A stretch of DNA of 64,000 nt from Chryseobacterium antibioticum (GCF_012927325.1 NZ_JABBGI010000004.1:173789-237788), one strand, 5' to 3'; positions 17,557-27,065 are shown, counted from the first letter of the stretch. The notes: a model not told the origin generated them from the letters alone. Program-made: numbers and translations.

Positions 17557-17583
17557 TAAAAAAACCGCTTAAGAAAAGCGGTT
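17557..17583 (-). terminator. Terminator of the MscS gene
   Basis: AACCGCTT and AAGCGGTT form an 8-bp stem; on the minus strand it is followed by an eight-T tract (A-run at 17558-17564). It lies 10 nt past the mscS stop. Confidence 0.8.
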
Positions 17584-17592
17584 GATATTATT

Positions 17593-18477
17593 TTATGTAT
17601 CCTGATTTTCAGTAGGAAAAGCTTCACCATTCGTAATACTGATGCTCGTAGGTGTTACAAGCTGTATATTGTCAGCATCCAGGCGCTCCTTGATCTTCAG
17701 ATAAGCCTCGCTTTTCAACTGAACCAGATTTCCGCCTACCCTCATCCAGAATTTAGCCTGGAGGTTAAAATTGCCTTGTTTTAGGTCGGTAAAAATAACT
17801 TCTGAAGTATCCAGTCTGTCTACACTGTCAAGACTTTTAATGACGGCAAGCATACCTTTCTGTGCTTTGCTGATATCTTCATCCGCAGGAATCTCAAAAT
17901 TCAGAATAATTCTGCGCTGCGGCGAAGCGGTAATATTATAAAAAGGAGCATTAAAAATAACCTGATTGGGAATGTAAGCCTTCTTTCCATCGTCAGTAAT
18001 GAGCTTGGTCGTTAAAAAACCAATTTCCTGAACCGTCCCGGAATGAGCACCGATTGTAATATAATCACCTATTTTAAATGCTTTATCAATCCCGATCAGC
18101 ATTCCTGAAAAAATACTGGATACCAGATCCTTTAAAGCGACCCCGGCGATCACCCCGGCCACCCCTAAACTTCCGATGAACTTCCAAAGGAAACTGCTGA
18201 AGCCCATGATTTCTAGGGCAATGAAAGTTCCTATGATCATAATCAAAAACCTGAATATCCCGATTAAAGTCACCAGAGAGCCTTCTTTCTGGCTTTTCGG
18301 GAAAAATTTATGAAATAATTTTACGGCACCTAAACTCAGGTATTTACTGGTGATAAGAAAAAAAGAAAATACTAAAATTCCGACGATAAGTTTCGGGGTA
18401 AGCTCGGCAAACCTCATATACCAGCTTTCCAAAACCCTGTAAATAACATCTACATAGCTGTGTCCAATGTTCTGCAT
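17593..18477 (-). CDS. Small-conductance mechanosensitive channel (MscS family)
   Basis: This 294-residue inner-membrane channel opens under membrane tension to release solutes. Three N-terminal transmembrane helices are visible (LIVGILVFSFFLI; LIGIFRFLIMIIGTFIAL; pore helix GSLGVAGVIAGVALKDLVSSIFSGMLI with its Gly/Ala packing face). The beta domain (FKIGDYITIGAHSGTVQEIGFLTTKL, then PNQVIFNAPFYNITASPQRR) and the alpha/beta cytoplasmic domain follow. Length matches the MscS core. It is divergent from the peroxiredoxin gene. Confidence 0.92.
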   Translation of the reverse strand: MQNIGHSYVDVIYRVLESWYMRFAELTPKLIVGILVFSFFLITSKYLSLGAVKLFHKFFPKSQKEGSLVTLIGIFRFLIMIIGTFIALEIMGFSSFLWKFIGSLGVAGVIAGVALKDLVSSIFSGMLIGIDKAFKIGDYITIGAHSGTVQEIGFLTTKLITDDGKKAYIPNQVIFNAPFYNITASPQRRIILNFEIPADEDISKAQKGMLAVIKSLDSVDRLDTSEVIFTDLKQGNFNLQAKFWMRVGGNLVQLKSEAYLKIKERLDADNIQLVTPTSISITNGEAFPTENQDT

Positions 18478-18519
18478 GAATAAAATTTTGGTTAAAGATA
18501 TAAATTTTCAACAAAAATT

Positions 18520-18555
18520 TTGCCAGTTCCAAAAAGTCTACTAAATTTGTAGACT
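18520..18555 (+). promoter_or_regulatory. Peroxiredoxin promoter with overlapping palindrome
   Basis: TTG at 18520-18522, a 19-nt spacer and TAAATTTG at 18542-18549 form a consensus promoter. AGTCTAC (18535-18541) and GTAGACT (18549-18555) are perfect inverse repeats around the -7 element, a position where a bound protein would block RNA polymerase. The palindrome could be an operator of an unidentified regulator. Confidence 0.65.
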
Positions 18556-18571
18556 AACAAAGCAGAATATT

Positions 18572-19207
18572 ATGTCAATCAAATTAGGAGATACAGCACC
18601 GGACTTTCAGGCAGAGACTTCTTTAGGTGATATTAAATTTCATGAGTTCTTAGGAGATTCATGGGGAATCCTGTTTTCACATCCTGCGGATTATACGCCG
18701 GTATGTACTACGGAACTGGGTTATACTTCGAAATTGAGATCAGAATTCGAGAAAAGAGGAACCAAAGTCATTGCTTTAAGTGTAGATGGAGTAGAAGATC
18801 ATCAGAACTGGATTAAAGATATCAACGAGACCCAGAACACAGATGTACAGTTTCCTATTATTGCGGACAAAGACAGACGAATTTCAGAACTCTATGATTT
18901 TATTCACCCGAATGCTTCATTAACTGCTACCGTACGCTCTTTGCTGATCATTGATCCTGATAAGAAGGTGAGACTTATCATTACTTATCCTGCTTCTACT
19001 GGAAGAAATTTTGATGAGATTCTGAGAGTACTCGATTCTCTTCAGTTGGTTGATTCCCATAAAATTGCTACTCCGGTTAACTGGAAAAACGGTGACGACG
19101 TTATTGTTCCACCGTCCATTTCTACGGAAGATGCCAGAAAAATATTTCCGAAAGGCGTTACAGAAGTAAAGCCGTATCTGAGATATACGCCCCAGCCCAA
19201 TACATGA
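18572..19207 (+). CDS. Peroxiredoxin (Prx6 type, 1-Cys)
   Basis: This 211-residue protein is an AhpC/TSA thioredoxin-fold peroxidase. The peroxidatic Cys45 is in the motif HPADYTPVCTTELG. No resolving Cys is evident, and the long C-terminal domain (VNWKNGDDVIVPPSISTEDARKIFP...VKPYLRYTPQP) is characteristic of Prx6. It reduces hydroperoxides in the cytoplasm. Expression is likely regulated through the palindrome over its promoter. It is a monocistronic unit between a promoter and a strong terminator. Confidence 0.93.
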   Translation: MSIKLGDTAPDFQAETSLGDIKFHEFLGDSWGILFSHPADYTPVCTTELGYTSKLRSEFEKRGTKVIALSVDGVEDHQNWIKDINETQNTDVQFPIIADKDRRISELYDFIHPNASLTATVRSLLIIDPDKKVRLIITYPASTGRNFDEILRVLDSLQLVDSHKIATPVNWKNGDDVIVPPSISTEDARKIFPKGVTEVKPYLRYTPQPNT

Positions 19208-19246
19208 TTTATTTGATTTTTTATAGTTTAGTTTTAATTTGTACGA

Positions 19247-19285
19247 AAATCGCCCCGAAAAATATTTCGGGGCGATTTCATTTTT
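19247..19285. terminator. Strong bidirectional terminator
   Basis: A 14-bp perfect stem (19247-19260 with 19265-19278, core CGCCCCGAAA) has a 4-nt loop and T-rich tracts following on both strands. It serves the converging peroxiredoxin and OMP genes. Confidence 0.9.
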
Positions 19286-19304
19286 TATTGGGTAACGTAT
19301 GTGA

Positions 19305-19895
19305 TTATTTTAAATCATTTGCTACCTCTTTAGCTTTTGAAGTAGGTAAGTAAATACTGAATCCTACGTTGAAAGTAATATTAGAATTTAATCCTTCGCT
19401 ACCAAATCCTGCTCTTCCTTTGTATTTCACTAAACCTTCCAAACCGATATTAGGCGTAATGAAATAAGAATAACCTGGACCTGCACCAAAATCTAAACCA
19501 GTTGTAGAATCTGCATTTTCTACTGATCTTCCTCCGATACCTACGTTACCTTCAAGGAACCATCTTCCGTGGTGAAGTAAGTTATCCACACCTTTTTCTC
19601 CCGGTGATAGATAATAACGTCCCAAACCACCTACACCATAAGTGAATTCAGTAGGGCTACCATTAGTAACTTTATTAATACCTAAGTCTACATATCCCCC
19701 TACAGCAACATTATCCTGAATGAAATAAGCACCTTTAGGCTGAATACCGATATTGTATCCTCCACCAGTATTTAAACCAAAATTACTTGATATTAAGCTA
19801 CTTCCTACCAGCCAGTTACCTTTTTGAATCTGAGCATTAGCCGTTGCAGTCAAACCTGTTGCTGCTAATATTCCTGCAAAAATTAGTTTTTTCAT
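19305..19895 (-). CDS. Outer-membrane beta-barrel protein
   Basis: This 196-residue protein has a cleavable signal peptide (MKKLIFAGILAATGLTATANAQ). The rest shows alternating Gly/aromatic strands (GNWLVGSSLISSNFGLNTGGGYNIGIQPKGAYF...NVGFSIYLP) typical of small OmpX/OmpW-like barrels of eight strands. The sequence ends in a short charged tail rather than the usual terminal Phe. No specific function; probably a surface or porin-like protein. An A/T-rich 160-nt leader region separates it from the PepSY gene. Confidence 0.8.
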   Translation of the reverse strand: MKKLIFAGILAATGLTATANAQIQKGNWLVGSSLISSNFGLNTGGGYNIGIQPKGAYFIQDNVAVGGYVDLGINKVTNGSPTEFTYGVGGLGRYYLSPGEKGVDNLLHHGRWFLEGNVGIGGRSVENADSTTGLDFGAGPGYSYFITPNIGLEGLVKYKGRAGFGSEGLNSNITFNVGFSIYLPTSKAKEVANDLK

Positions 19896-20055
19896 AATTT
19901 ATTATTTTAATAATTAAATGTTATCATTTGTAGATTATAGAAAAAACAAGAATGATGCCATACTTCTTAATTTCAGATAAAAAGTCAGAATAATTGTTAA
20001 TTTGTAGAAATGAAGAATGTGAATTATTTAGTCATTTTTTTGATGATCCTACAAT

Positions 20056-20571
20056 TTAAATGAATAAAAGAATCACCGAAATAATGAGGCCTGCGATTGC
20101 AAATTTGATCCCTCGTTTGAAGGCCTTTGTTTTAGGATTAAACATCCAGAAACTTGAGATGACAAAGAAAAATAAAGAAATCCCGAAAAAGGTATTGAGA
20201 GGTGACAATGTTTCTTTAGATTGGGATTTATGAAGCTTTACCATCTTATCCAGAACAAATGGAAGTTCCATTTTTGAATATTGAGCCTTTCCTGTGGAAG
20301 CATCATAAGTTCCACGCTTAAAGTGAAGGATATTCCCTTCTGTTTTTTCTACTTCCAGACCTTTGATCTTTAATTCTTTTCCCAGTTCCTTTTCTGAAAG
20401 GTTGACAGCAATGGTTTTATCATACTTTTTTTCTTTTTTAAGGAAATCGGTATCTCTGTAAACGAGCAAAACTCCGCTCACTGCATACACAGCCATTATT
20501 CCTGCAAGAAAATATCCCAGATAGCGGTGTGTAATTCTCATAAAACTTCTTGTGTCCTTGATCTTATCCAT
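20056..20571 (-). CDS. PepSY-associated membrane protein, partner of the siderophore receptor
   Basis: About 171 residues from ATG 20571 (MDKIKDTRSFMRITHRYLGYF). An upstream in-frame ATG at 20622 lies inside a hairpin and is less likely. An N-terminal helix (YLGYFLAGIMAVYAVSGVLLVYRD), a periplasmic segment and two closing helices (FFGISLFFFVISSFWMFNP; FAIAGLIISVILLFI) give a three-helix topology of the PepSY-TM/FoxB type. Such proteins accompany TonB siderophore receptors and probably reduce or release iron from the siderophore. It lies 90 nt downstream of the receptor gene, same strand. Confidence 0.75.
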   Translation of the reverse strand: MDKIKDTRSFMRITHRYLGYFLAGIMAVYAVSGVLLVYRDTDFLKKEKKYDKTIAVNLSEKELGKELKIKGLEVEKTEGNILHFKRGTYDASTGKAQYSKMELPFVLDKMVKLHKSQSKETLSPLNTFFGISLFFFVISSFWMFNPKTKAFKRGIKFAIAGLIISVILLFI

Positions 20572-20598
20572 ATCGTATTGTTTGTTTTTGTAATGTAA

Positions 20599-20632
20599 AA
20601 AGCGGAAACTGCAAAAATGCAATTTCCACTTT
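20599..20632 (-). promoter_or_regulatory. Intercistronic hairpin between receptor and PepSY genes
   Basis: 15-nt arms 20599-20613 and 20618-20632 pair fully on the minus strand if two G-U pairs are allowed; a short T-run follows. It may act as a partial terminator or mRNA stabiliser, lowering expression of the PepSY gene relative to the receptor. Confidence 0.55.
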
Positions 20633-20661
20633 GAATGATGAAATTATTGTAGTACTTAATT

Positions 20662-22944
20662 CTAAAGTTTGTAAGTCAGCGTAAAATAATAGTTTCTTGG
20701 CGTTATAGGGTTGACTGAATAGTTTTCGTGTACATTGTAGTTGACAACATCGAATAAGTTCCCCACTTTCCCCTGGATAGAGAATTTACTCCATTCATAG
20801 CCTACAGAGACAGTTACTGTTGTGTAATCTTTCAGTTCAAGCATTCTGCTGACATTGTTTCTGGTGATATTGGTAGATTTAGAGTCGTTCCAGCCTCCAA
20901 TTCTATCACCGATATAATAAATACCTGCGCCTACTTTTAATCCTTTCGCATACATGGTGAATTTATAAAAGACAGATGCATTGGCTGTAGTGGCAGGAGT
21001 TCTTACCAGTCTTTGTTTTTCAACATATCCTTTGTCCGGAGTATCAATATACACAGAGTTGTTATAAGAGAAACCACCGATAATAGATAGGTTTTCTGTT
21101 GGGTTTCCTGTGATATCCAGTTCAACACCACGGCTTCTCATCTTACCTGCAAATTCTTTAAGATTTGTATCAGGAGTTTGAGGGGTTCCTGTGTTGTCGG
21201 TATAAAAATAGTTCTGGTAAGTATTATTTTGTATAATCTGGTACAAGCTAAGGTTGATCGCTAAAGCATTATGCCAAAGGTTTTTCTTGGCCCCGATTTC
21301 ATATTGATCGATAGTTGTAGGCTTTATCCCTTGTTTTGAAAGGTTATTGACTCTGTCTCTTACCTGTGCAACTGTTCCCGTAGTATTTAAAGAACCAATT
21401 TCGTCAGATATATATCCTGCATTGGCAGCAAATGAATTGGTATACGTTGCAAAAACAGAAAGATTATCGTTAGGCATATAAACCAGACCTAATTTTGGAG
21501 AAAATGCCTGATCAGACGTTGCTGAGTTTTGAACCAAACTTTTATCCAGAGGTTTAGTTGAAGTTGCATACGTTGTCTTTATAGAAGGCATATTTTCTAT
21601 ATAAGACCAACGAACTCCGGCTATCACCTTAAATTGTTTAGTTAAACTGATAAAATCCTGAACATATACACCAACTCTTCTGGTGTTGATCCTTGTTAAT
21701 GAATTTTCACTCGTGTCTGGCATTGCGATATTCCCCCAGGTGGCTGGGTTGTCCAGATATAGAACATTCACAGGAGCTGCTACATTGTACGCGTAAGCAT
21801 CAGCCTGATTGTAATCGGCATCAGCGCCTATTAATACTTTATGGTTTATTTTTCCTGTATTGAATTCCCCATTAATATTTACCTGTGCTGAACCGTATTG
21901 AGTTTTGTTAAGGGTTTTATTGAATGGGCGTGTCCAGGTTAAACGATTCTCATTAACTTTTTTGTCATATACCCACTGTACACGCTCGGATGAAAAGTAA
22001 TCTTTTGTATAATTCTGATAAGAAGCAACAGCATTTAATGTCCAGTTAGTGCTTAATTGGTGATTGAACGTTACATTCGTTGAGGTCTGTTCTACGTTTT
22101 GATATTGCCAGTCTGTACCGAAAAATGTATTTCTGTCCACATAATTATTCATTGAATAACTCTGGTCTTTATTGGTAATGGATCCAATACCAAAATCTGG
22201 AGTGAAATTATTCTTAAGATAATCGGCTTCTACAATTAACTGTGATTTCGGACTTAAATTGAATAAGAAAGATGGGTTGAAATAATATTTCTCAGACTCT
22301 ACAACATCTCTGAAACTTTCAGCATATTCATAAGCACCGTTTACCCTGAATGCAATATTTTTAGATAAAGGACCATAAATGTCAACAGTCGGCTTATAAG
22401 AGTTCCAGCTTCCTCCATTAAGTCCCACACTTCCTCCAAAATTAAATCTAGGCTTTTTGGTGATCATATTAATGATTCCTCCCGCAGCAGTATTTCCATA
22501 CAGCATAGCATTAGCTCCTTTTAATACCTCTATTCTTTCTAAACCGCTTACTTCAGGGAAAACTCCACTATTAACTCTGGTTCCATTTTTAAAAATATTA
22601 TCATTCCCTAAAATAAAACCACGCCCTCCAAAACTATCCTGAGAGTTTCCTCTGGATGAAGTAACGTACATCCCGTTTACATTCTGAAGAACATCGCTCA
22701 GCTGTTTCGCCTGCTGTTGCTCAATGATTTCGTGTGTTACAATGGAGATAGGTTGTGAGGTTTCCATTACCGTAAGCGCAGACTTGGTAGATAATGGTCT
22801 TGCCTGGTTTGGGTTTCCTGTTTTATGGAGATTGATGTCTTCAATGGTTTGTGATCTGATAGTGTCTGCCTCAACATTTTTCATTTGAGCACCTACAGAT
22901 AAGGCGGTAAATAGAAGTCCTAAAGAAGCTAGCTGTTTTTTCAT
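20662..22944 (-). CDS. TonB-dependent siderophore receptor
   Basis: This 760-residue outer-membrane importer has a signal peptide (MKKQLASLGLLFTALSVGAQ), a plug domain (residues about 50-180: SALTVMETSQPISIVTHEIIEQQQAKQLSDVLQNVNGMYV; GGRGFILGND; GLERIEVLKGANAMLYGNTAAGGIINMITKKP) and a 22-strand barrel ending YYFTLTYKL, with the expected terminal aromatic/hydrophobic strand. The SDVLQNVNGMYVTSSRG style matches ferric-siderophore receptors. It is paired with the PepSY membrane protein downstream. No clear Fur box was identified by eye. Confidence 0.93.
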   Translation of the reverse strand: MKKQLASLGLLFTALSVGAQMKNVEADTIRSQTIEDINLHKTGNPNQARPLSTKSALTVMETSQPISIVTHEIIEQQQAKQLSDVLQNVNGMYVTSSRGNSQDSFGGRGFILGNDNIFKNGTRVNSGVFPEVSGLERIEVLKGANAMLYGNTAAGGIINMITKKPRFNFGGSVGLNGGSWNSYKPTVDIYGPLSKNIAFRVNGAYEYAESFRDVVESEKYYFNPSFLFNLSPKSQLIVEADYLKNNFTPDFGIGSITNKDQSYSMNNYVDRNTFFGTDWQYQNVEQTSTNVTFNHQLSTNWTLNAVASYQNYTKDYFSSERVQWVYDKKVNENRLTWTRPFNKTLNKTQYGSAQVNINGEFNTGKINHKVLIGADADYNQADAYAYNVAAPVNVLYLDNPATWGNIAMPDTSENSLTRINTRRVGVYVQDFISLTKQFKVIAGVRWSYIENMPSIKTTYATSTKPLDKSLVQNSATSDQAFSPKLGLVYMPNDNLSVFATYTNSFAANAGYISDEIGSLNTTGTVAQVRDRVNNLSKQGIKPTTIDQYEIGAKKNLWHNALAINLSLYQIIQNNTYQNYFYTDNTGTPQTPDTNLKEFAGKMRSRGVELDITGNPTENLSIIGGFSYNNSVYIDTPDKGYVEKQRLVRTPATTANASVFYKFTMYAKGLKVGAGIYYIGDRIGGWNDSKSTNITRNNVSRMLELKDYTTVTVSVGYEWSKFSIQGKVGNLFDVVNYNVHENYSVNPITPRNYYFTLTYKL

Positions 22945-23131
22945 TTCTTATTTTTATGTAGAATAGTTTTAAATAGCGGCAAAAATAAGAATTCGGAAGC
23001 GATTAATTTAGAATTAATAAAAATAATAAAATGATTTTTGTCATATTTTAGGGATGTACTAAAAATACCGGCTTCGGTTGTAGGCTGGTAAACTAAGTAT
23101 TATTAAATATATTTGTTAAAAAATTATACAT

Positions 23132-24187
23132 ATGCAATTGGTAAAAGCAGGACTTTGTGCCTTTGGAATGAGCGGAAAAGTATTTCATGCCCCGTTTTTA
23201 AAAGAACATCCCGGATTTTTTATGGCTGCTATCGTAGAAAGAAGCAAAGAGGAATCTAAAGAAAAATATCCGGAAGCAACCATTTACCGTTCCGTGGAAG
23301 AGATGCTTCAGAATGCGGATATTGAACTGGTGATCATCAATACTCCCGTGCAGACCCATTTTGAATATGCTAAAATGGCGCTCGAGGCAGGGAAAAATAT
23401 AATCGTTGAAAAACCTTTTACGGTGAGTGTGTCAGAAGCAGAACAGCTGGTGAATGTGGCAGAAGAAAAAGGCTTATTTATAAGTGTTTACCAGAACAGA
23501 AGATTTGACCGCGATTTTTTACAGGTTCATAAAATTTTAAATGAAGGAAAATTAGGAGCTGTTAAAGAAGCAGAGATCCGTTTCGATAGATTCCGTACCA
23601 CACCAAGTGGAAAACAGCATAAAGAAGATCCCGAACAAACAGGTTCAGGTTCACTTCATGATCTGGGTGCCCATCTTGTAGATCAGGCGGTACAGTATTT
23701 CGGATATCCTGAAAAGCTTTTCGCTGACGTTTTTTCGATGAAAGGCACGGAATATGCCAATGATTATTTTGAAATTCTTTTGTATTACAAGAATAATCTA
23801 AGAGTAAGACTGAAATCATCTGTCTTCACTAAAGAAGCACACTACGCTTATGCTATTCACGGAGAAAAAGGAAGTTTTCTGCAAGAAAGAACCGATAATC
23901 AGGAAAACGAACTGGTTGCAGGAGCTATACCAGTTTATGGCAATGAATGGACCGAGCCATTACAAGGGACAGACGGAGTTTTAAATTATTTAAATGAAAA
24001 TTCAGAAACAGAAAGAATTCTGACTTCCAGTGAACCCGGAAATTATATGGATTACTACCAGCAGATTTATGAATACATTGTTTTCGGATACGCACTGCCT
24101 TCTCAGGGAAGAGAAGTGGTTCAAAATATGAAAATCATTGATGCTTCTCTGGAGAGCTCAAAAGGGGAGAAGGTGGTTTACTTGTAA
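23132..24187 (+). CDS. Gfo/Idh/MocA family oxidoreductase
   Basis: This 351-residue NAD(P)-dependent enzyme has an N-terminal Rossmann fold (LCAFGMSGKVFHAPFL) with the second signature EKPFTVSVSEAEQLV (about 91-105), which carries the conserved Lys. The C-terminal GFO_IDH_MocA domain contains GSLHDLGAHLVDQAVQYFG with the active-site Asp/His. It probably oxidises or reduces a sugar or inositol derivative; the substrate cannot be read. TATATTTG at 23108-23115 could be its -7 promoter element, but no well-spaced TTG was found. Confidence 0.88.
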   Translation: MQLVKAGLCAFGMSGKVFHAPFLKEHPGFFMAAIVERSKEESKEKYPEATIYRSVEEMLQNADIELVIINTPVQTHFEYAKMALEAGKNIIVEKPFTVSVSEAEQLVNVAEEKGLFISVYQNRRFDRDFLQVHKILNEGKLGAVKEAEIRFDRFRTTPSGKQHKEDPEQTGSGSLHDLGAHLVDQAVQYFGYPEKLFADVFSMKGTEYANDYFEILLYYKNNLRVRLKSSVFTKEAHYAYAIHGEKGSFLQERTDNQENELVAGAIPVYGNEWTEPLQGTDGVLNYLNENSETERILTSSEPGNYMDYYQQIYEYIVFGYALPSQGREVVQNMKIIDASLESSKGEKVVYL

Positions 24188-24189
24188 TA

Positions 24190-24263
24190 GAGTTTGAGAG
24201 TAATAGGGTTTTAGAGTAAAAGCAATTGAGATAAACTCTCATACGCTCCTACTCTAAAACTCT
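24190..24263. repeat. Imperfect inverted repeat between convergent genes
   Basis: Arms of about 29 nt (24190-24218 and 24235-24263) are inverse complements with a few mismatches; the best block is GGTTTTAGAGTA with TACTCTAAAAC. It probably acts as a bidirectional terminator, although flanking T-runs are weak, or it is a dispersed intergenic repeat. Confidence 0.55.
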
Positions 24264-24272
24264 TAAACTTAT

Positions 24273-26162
24273 TTAAATTTCCTGAAGCTCCAGCCATCTC
24301 ATCTCATATTCCTCCAGCTTTTCAGAAATGGTTTCCAATTCGGCAGAAAGTTGTGCCACTTTTTCATATTCCGTTTCTTTATTAAGCTGGTCCATGATCT
24401 TGGTACGCTTTTGTTCGAGTTCAGGCATTTCTTTCTCTATCGTCTCCAGTTCTCTCTGTTCCTTAAAAGACATTTTTCTTTTTGGGGAAGAAGGTTGAGT
24501 AACTTCTGGTGTTACAACAATTTCTTTGACAGGTTCCGGTTTGGATACTGCATTTTTTTCCAGTGCATCCTCGCGGCTTTTGGCGTCTCTGTATTCCGAG
24601 AAAGTTCCGATAAAATCTCTGATTTTTCCTTCCCCTTCGAAAGCCAGAATATGATCAACAATTCTGTCCATAAAATACCTGTCGTGAGAAACAATAATCA
24701 AGCTGCCCTGAAAGTTCAGCAGGAAATTTTCCAGTACAGTTAAAGTCGGAAGATCCAGGTCGTTTGTGGGTTCATCAAATATCAAAAAGTTTGGATTCTG
24801 ATACAGGATATACATCAAATGCAGCCTCCTTTTTTCACCACCCGAAAGTTTTGAAATAGGAGAATATTGTGTTTGGTCATCAAATAAGAACAACCTTAGA
24901 AACTGCGATGCAGAGATCGTTTTTCCGTTGGCCAAAGGAAAATTTTCAGAAATTTCTTTGATAAAATCAATAACTCTTTCATCTTCTTTATACTTCAGCC
25001 CTTTTTGTGAAAAATATCCGAATTTGATAGTTTCTCCGGTTTCAATTTCTCCGGAATCTTTCGGCTCAAGCCCCTGGATGATATTCAGCAATGTAGATTT
25101 TCCGGCACCATTTTTTCCTACAATTCCTACTTTCTCACCTCGCTGAAACTGATAACTGAAATCTTTTAATAATAATTTATCGCCATAACTTTTAGAAATA
25201 TCTCTAAGCTCTAAAATTTTGTTTCCAAGCCTTTTCATTTCGAAATCAAGTTCCAGAGATTCTTTTCTTGTATCGGTTTTAGCTATTTTTTCAGTTTCGT
25301 AAAAGTCATCCTGTCTGGATTTTGATTTGGTAGTTCTCGCTTTGGGCTGTCTTCTCATCCACTCCAATTCTTTCCTGTACAGATTATTGGCTTTGTCGAT
25401 GGTAGAATTCATATTATCCTCACGAATCATTTTATTTTCAAGATAAGTGGCGTAAGAACCATTGTGGAAATACAGATTTTTATCTTCCATTTCCCAGATA
25501 ATTCCACAAACGGCATCAAGGAAATACCTGTCGTGAGTCACCAGAATTAAAGTTATTTTTGCTTTGCTCAAATAGCTTTCAAGCCATTCTACCATTTCTA
25601 CATCAAGGTGGTTGGTAGGCTCATCCATGATGAGAAGCGTATGGCGGTGCTCCGCTCTTGTTTCAGTCAGTAATTTTGCTAAAGCAACACGTTTGATCTG
25701 CCCTCCGGAAAGAGTTCCCATTTTGGCTTCCAGATCTGTGATTTTCAACTGAGAGAGAATTTGTTTCATGTCATTCTCCAGATCCCATGCTTTGTGAATT
25801 TCCATTTCAGCCAAAGCTTTTTCAATGAAATCATAATCTGTAGAAAGCAGAGATTTATGATAATTTTTCAGGGCCTGGATGGGCGCTGAATCGAGGGTCA
25901 TCATAAATTCGTCAATGGTAAGATCAGAATCAAAATCGATTTCCTGATCAAATAAGACCACCTGGATATCTTTATTAATATTTACAGTTCCGCTGTCTGC
26001 AATTTCTTTCCCCATTAATATTTTAAGAAGGGTAGATTTCCCGCTCCCGTTTTTAGCAACAATGGCTATTTTGTCACCTTCATTGACATGAAAATTGATA
26101 TTTTGGAATAAAACTTTGATGCCATAAGATTTAGTAAGATTTTCGACAGAAACGTAATTCAT
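24273..26162 (-). CDS. ABC-F family ATP-binding protein (Uup-like)
   Basis: About 629 residues from ATG 26162 (MNYVSVENLTKSYGIK); a longer frame to 26204 is possible but adds an atypical tail. Two ABC cassettes: Walker A KNGSGKST and KNGAGKST, signatures LSGGQIKR and LSGGEKRR, Walker B LLIMDEPTNHLD and FLIFDEPTNDLD. The linker between them (YRKELEWMRRQPKARTTKSKSRQ) is the P-site tRNA-interaction motif. A C-terminal coiled coil (RKMSFKEQRELETIEKEMPELEQKRTKI) matches Uup. No membrane segments, so it acts on ribosomes or DNA rather than transport. Confidence 0.92.
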   Translation of the reverse strand: MNYVSVENLTKSYGIKVLFQNINFHVNEGDKIAIVAKNGSGKSTLLKILMGKEIADSGTVNINKDIQVVLFDQEIDFDSDLTIDEFMMTLDSAPIQALKNYHKSLLSTDYDFIEKALAEMEIHKAWDLENDMKQILSQLKITDLEAKMGTLSGGQIKRVALAKLLTETRAEHRHTLLIMDEPTNHLDVEMVEWLESYLSKAKITLILVTHDRYFLDAVCGIIWEMEDKNLYFHNGSYATYLENKMIREDNMNSTIDKANNLYRKELEWMRRQPKARTTKSKSRQDDFYETEKIAKTDTRKESLELDFEMKRLGNKILELRDISKSYGDKLLLKDFSYQFQRGEKVGIVGKNGAGKSTLLNIIQGLEPKDSGEIETGETIKFGYFSQKGLKYKEDERVIDFIKEISENFPLANGKTISASQFLRLFLFDDQTQYSPISKLSGGEKRRLHLMYILYQNPNFLIFDEPTNDLDLPTLTVLENFLLNFQGSLIIVSHDRYFMDRIVDHILAFEGEGKIRDFIGTFSEYRDAKSREDALEKNAVSKPEPVKEIVVTPEVTQPSSPKRKMSFKEQRELETIEKEMPELEQKRTKIMDQLNKETEYEKVAQLSAELETISEKLEEYEMRWLELQEI

Positions 26163-26406
26163 TGGAATGTAATGGTTTGATATTGATTTTATATTGAGCG
26201 GCAAAAGTACGAAAATGTAACTAGAAAACTTTTACCTAATGATACTCAAATACCCAAATTTAAATCGGAAGAATGATTTTGAGTAACCTTATTTTAAGAT
26301 TTATTAATACAGATCATGGGAATCTTCATCAAGTCATTTATTACTTTTGAATAAGCTTTAAGGCTTGATTTTTGCTGCAAAATAATGCTAAATCTGATTT
26401 AAAATA

Positions 26407-26919
26407 ATGAAAAAAGTAATTGTAGACATGGACGGGGTAATGGCGGATGTGTATCATCAGCTGGTGCAGTTTGAAAAAAGAGACTCGGGTAGAGAAATTG
26501 AAATCAGTGGTCTCGCAGGAATACCTGAAATTGAAGCATTTCCCAATGGAAAAAAACACGTGAATGAAGTTGGTTTTTTCAGAACGCTTCCTGTTATGGA
26601 AGGCAGCCGTGCAGCTTTGGAATACATTAATAACAAGTATGAACTCTACATTGTTTCTGCCGGAATGGAGTTCCCCAACTGTTTAAGAGAAAAATTTGAC
26701 TGGCTTGCAGAACATTTTCCGTTTATCAGCTGGGAACAGATTGTTTTATGCGGAAGCAAAAGAGTGGTCCACGGTGATGTAATGATTGATGATTATCCTA
26801 AAAATCTGGATCATTTTGCCGGAGAAAAACTAATTTTTACCCAGCCTCACAACAAACTGATAGAAAACGAAAATTATCAAAGAGTTCACTCATTGGAAGA
26901 TGTCCTGAGTATTTTATAA
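26407..26919 (+). CDS. 5'(3')-deoxyribonucleotidase (HAD family)
   Basis: This 170-residue HAD phosphatase has the nucleophile motif DMDGV (Asp7, Asp9) at the N-terminus; motif II is in LYIVSAGME and motif III/IV in HGDVMIDDYPKNLDHF. Length and the WxxL-rich cap insert match NT5C-type deoxyribonucleotidases, which dephosphorylate dUMP/dTMP-like nucleotides. It is divergent from the ABC-F gene across a 240-nt AT-rich gap. The specific nucleotide preference is inferred from the family. Confidence 0.83.
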   Translation: MKKVIVDMDGVMADVYHQLVQFEKRDSGREIEISGLAGIPEIEAFPNGKKHVNEVGFFRTLPVMEGSRAALEYINNKYELYIVSAGMEFPNCLREKFDWLAEHFPFISWEQIVLCGSKRVVHGDVMIDDYPKNLDHFAGEKLIFTQPHNKLIENENYQRVHSLEDVLSIL

Positions 26920-27065
26920 AAAAAGAAAAGTTTATATATTTTTTAGAATTTCGATCACAAACCTGTGATGTTTTACAAAAAATTTAACTAAACGGTTCTG
27001 AAATTTAATAAGCTGTTATGAGTATTGAACTCGGGAAATAAAGAATTTTGCACCAAACGTATCCC

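Noticed and set aside
20572..20622. Longer start for the PepSY protein (MHFCSFRFLHYKNK)
   Set aside because: The upstream ATG lies inside a hairpin and the added residues are atypical; ATG 20571 preferred.
22980..22987. TATTTTTG on the minus strand upstream of the siderophore receptor as promoter
   Set aside because: No TTG at 19-21 nt; left out as a feature.
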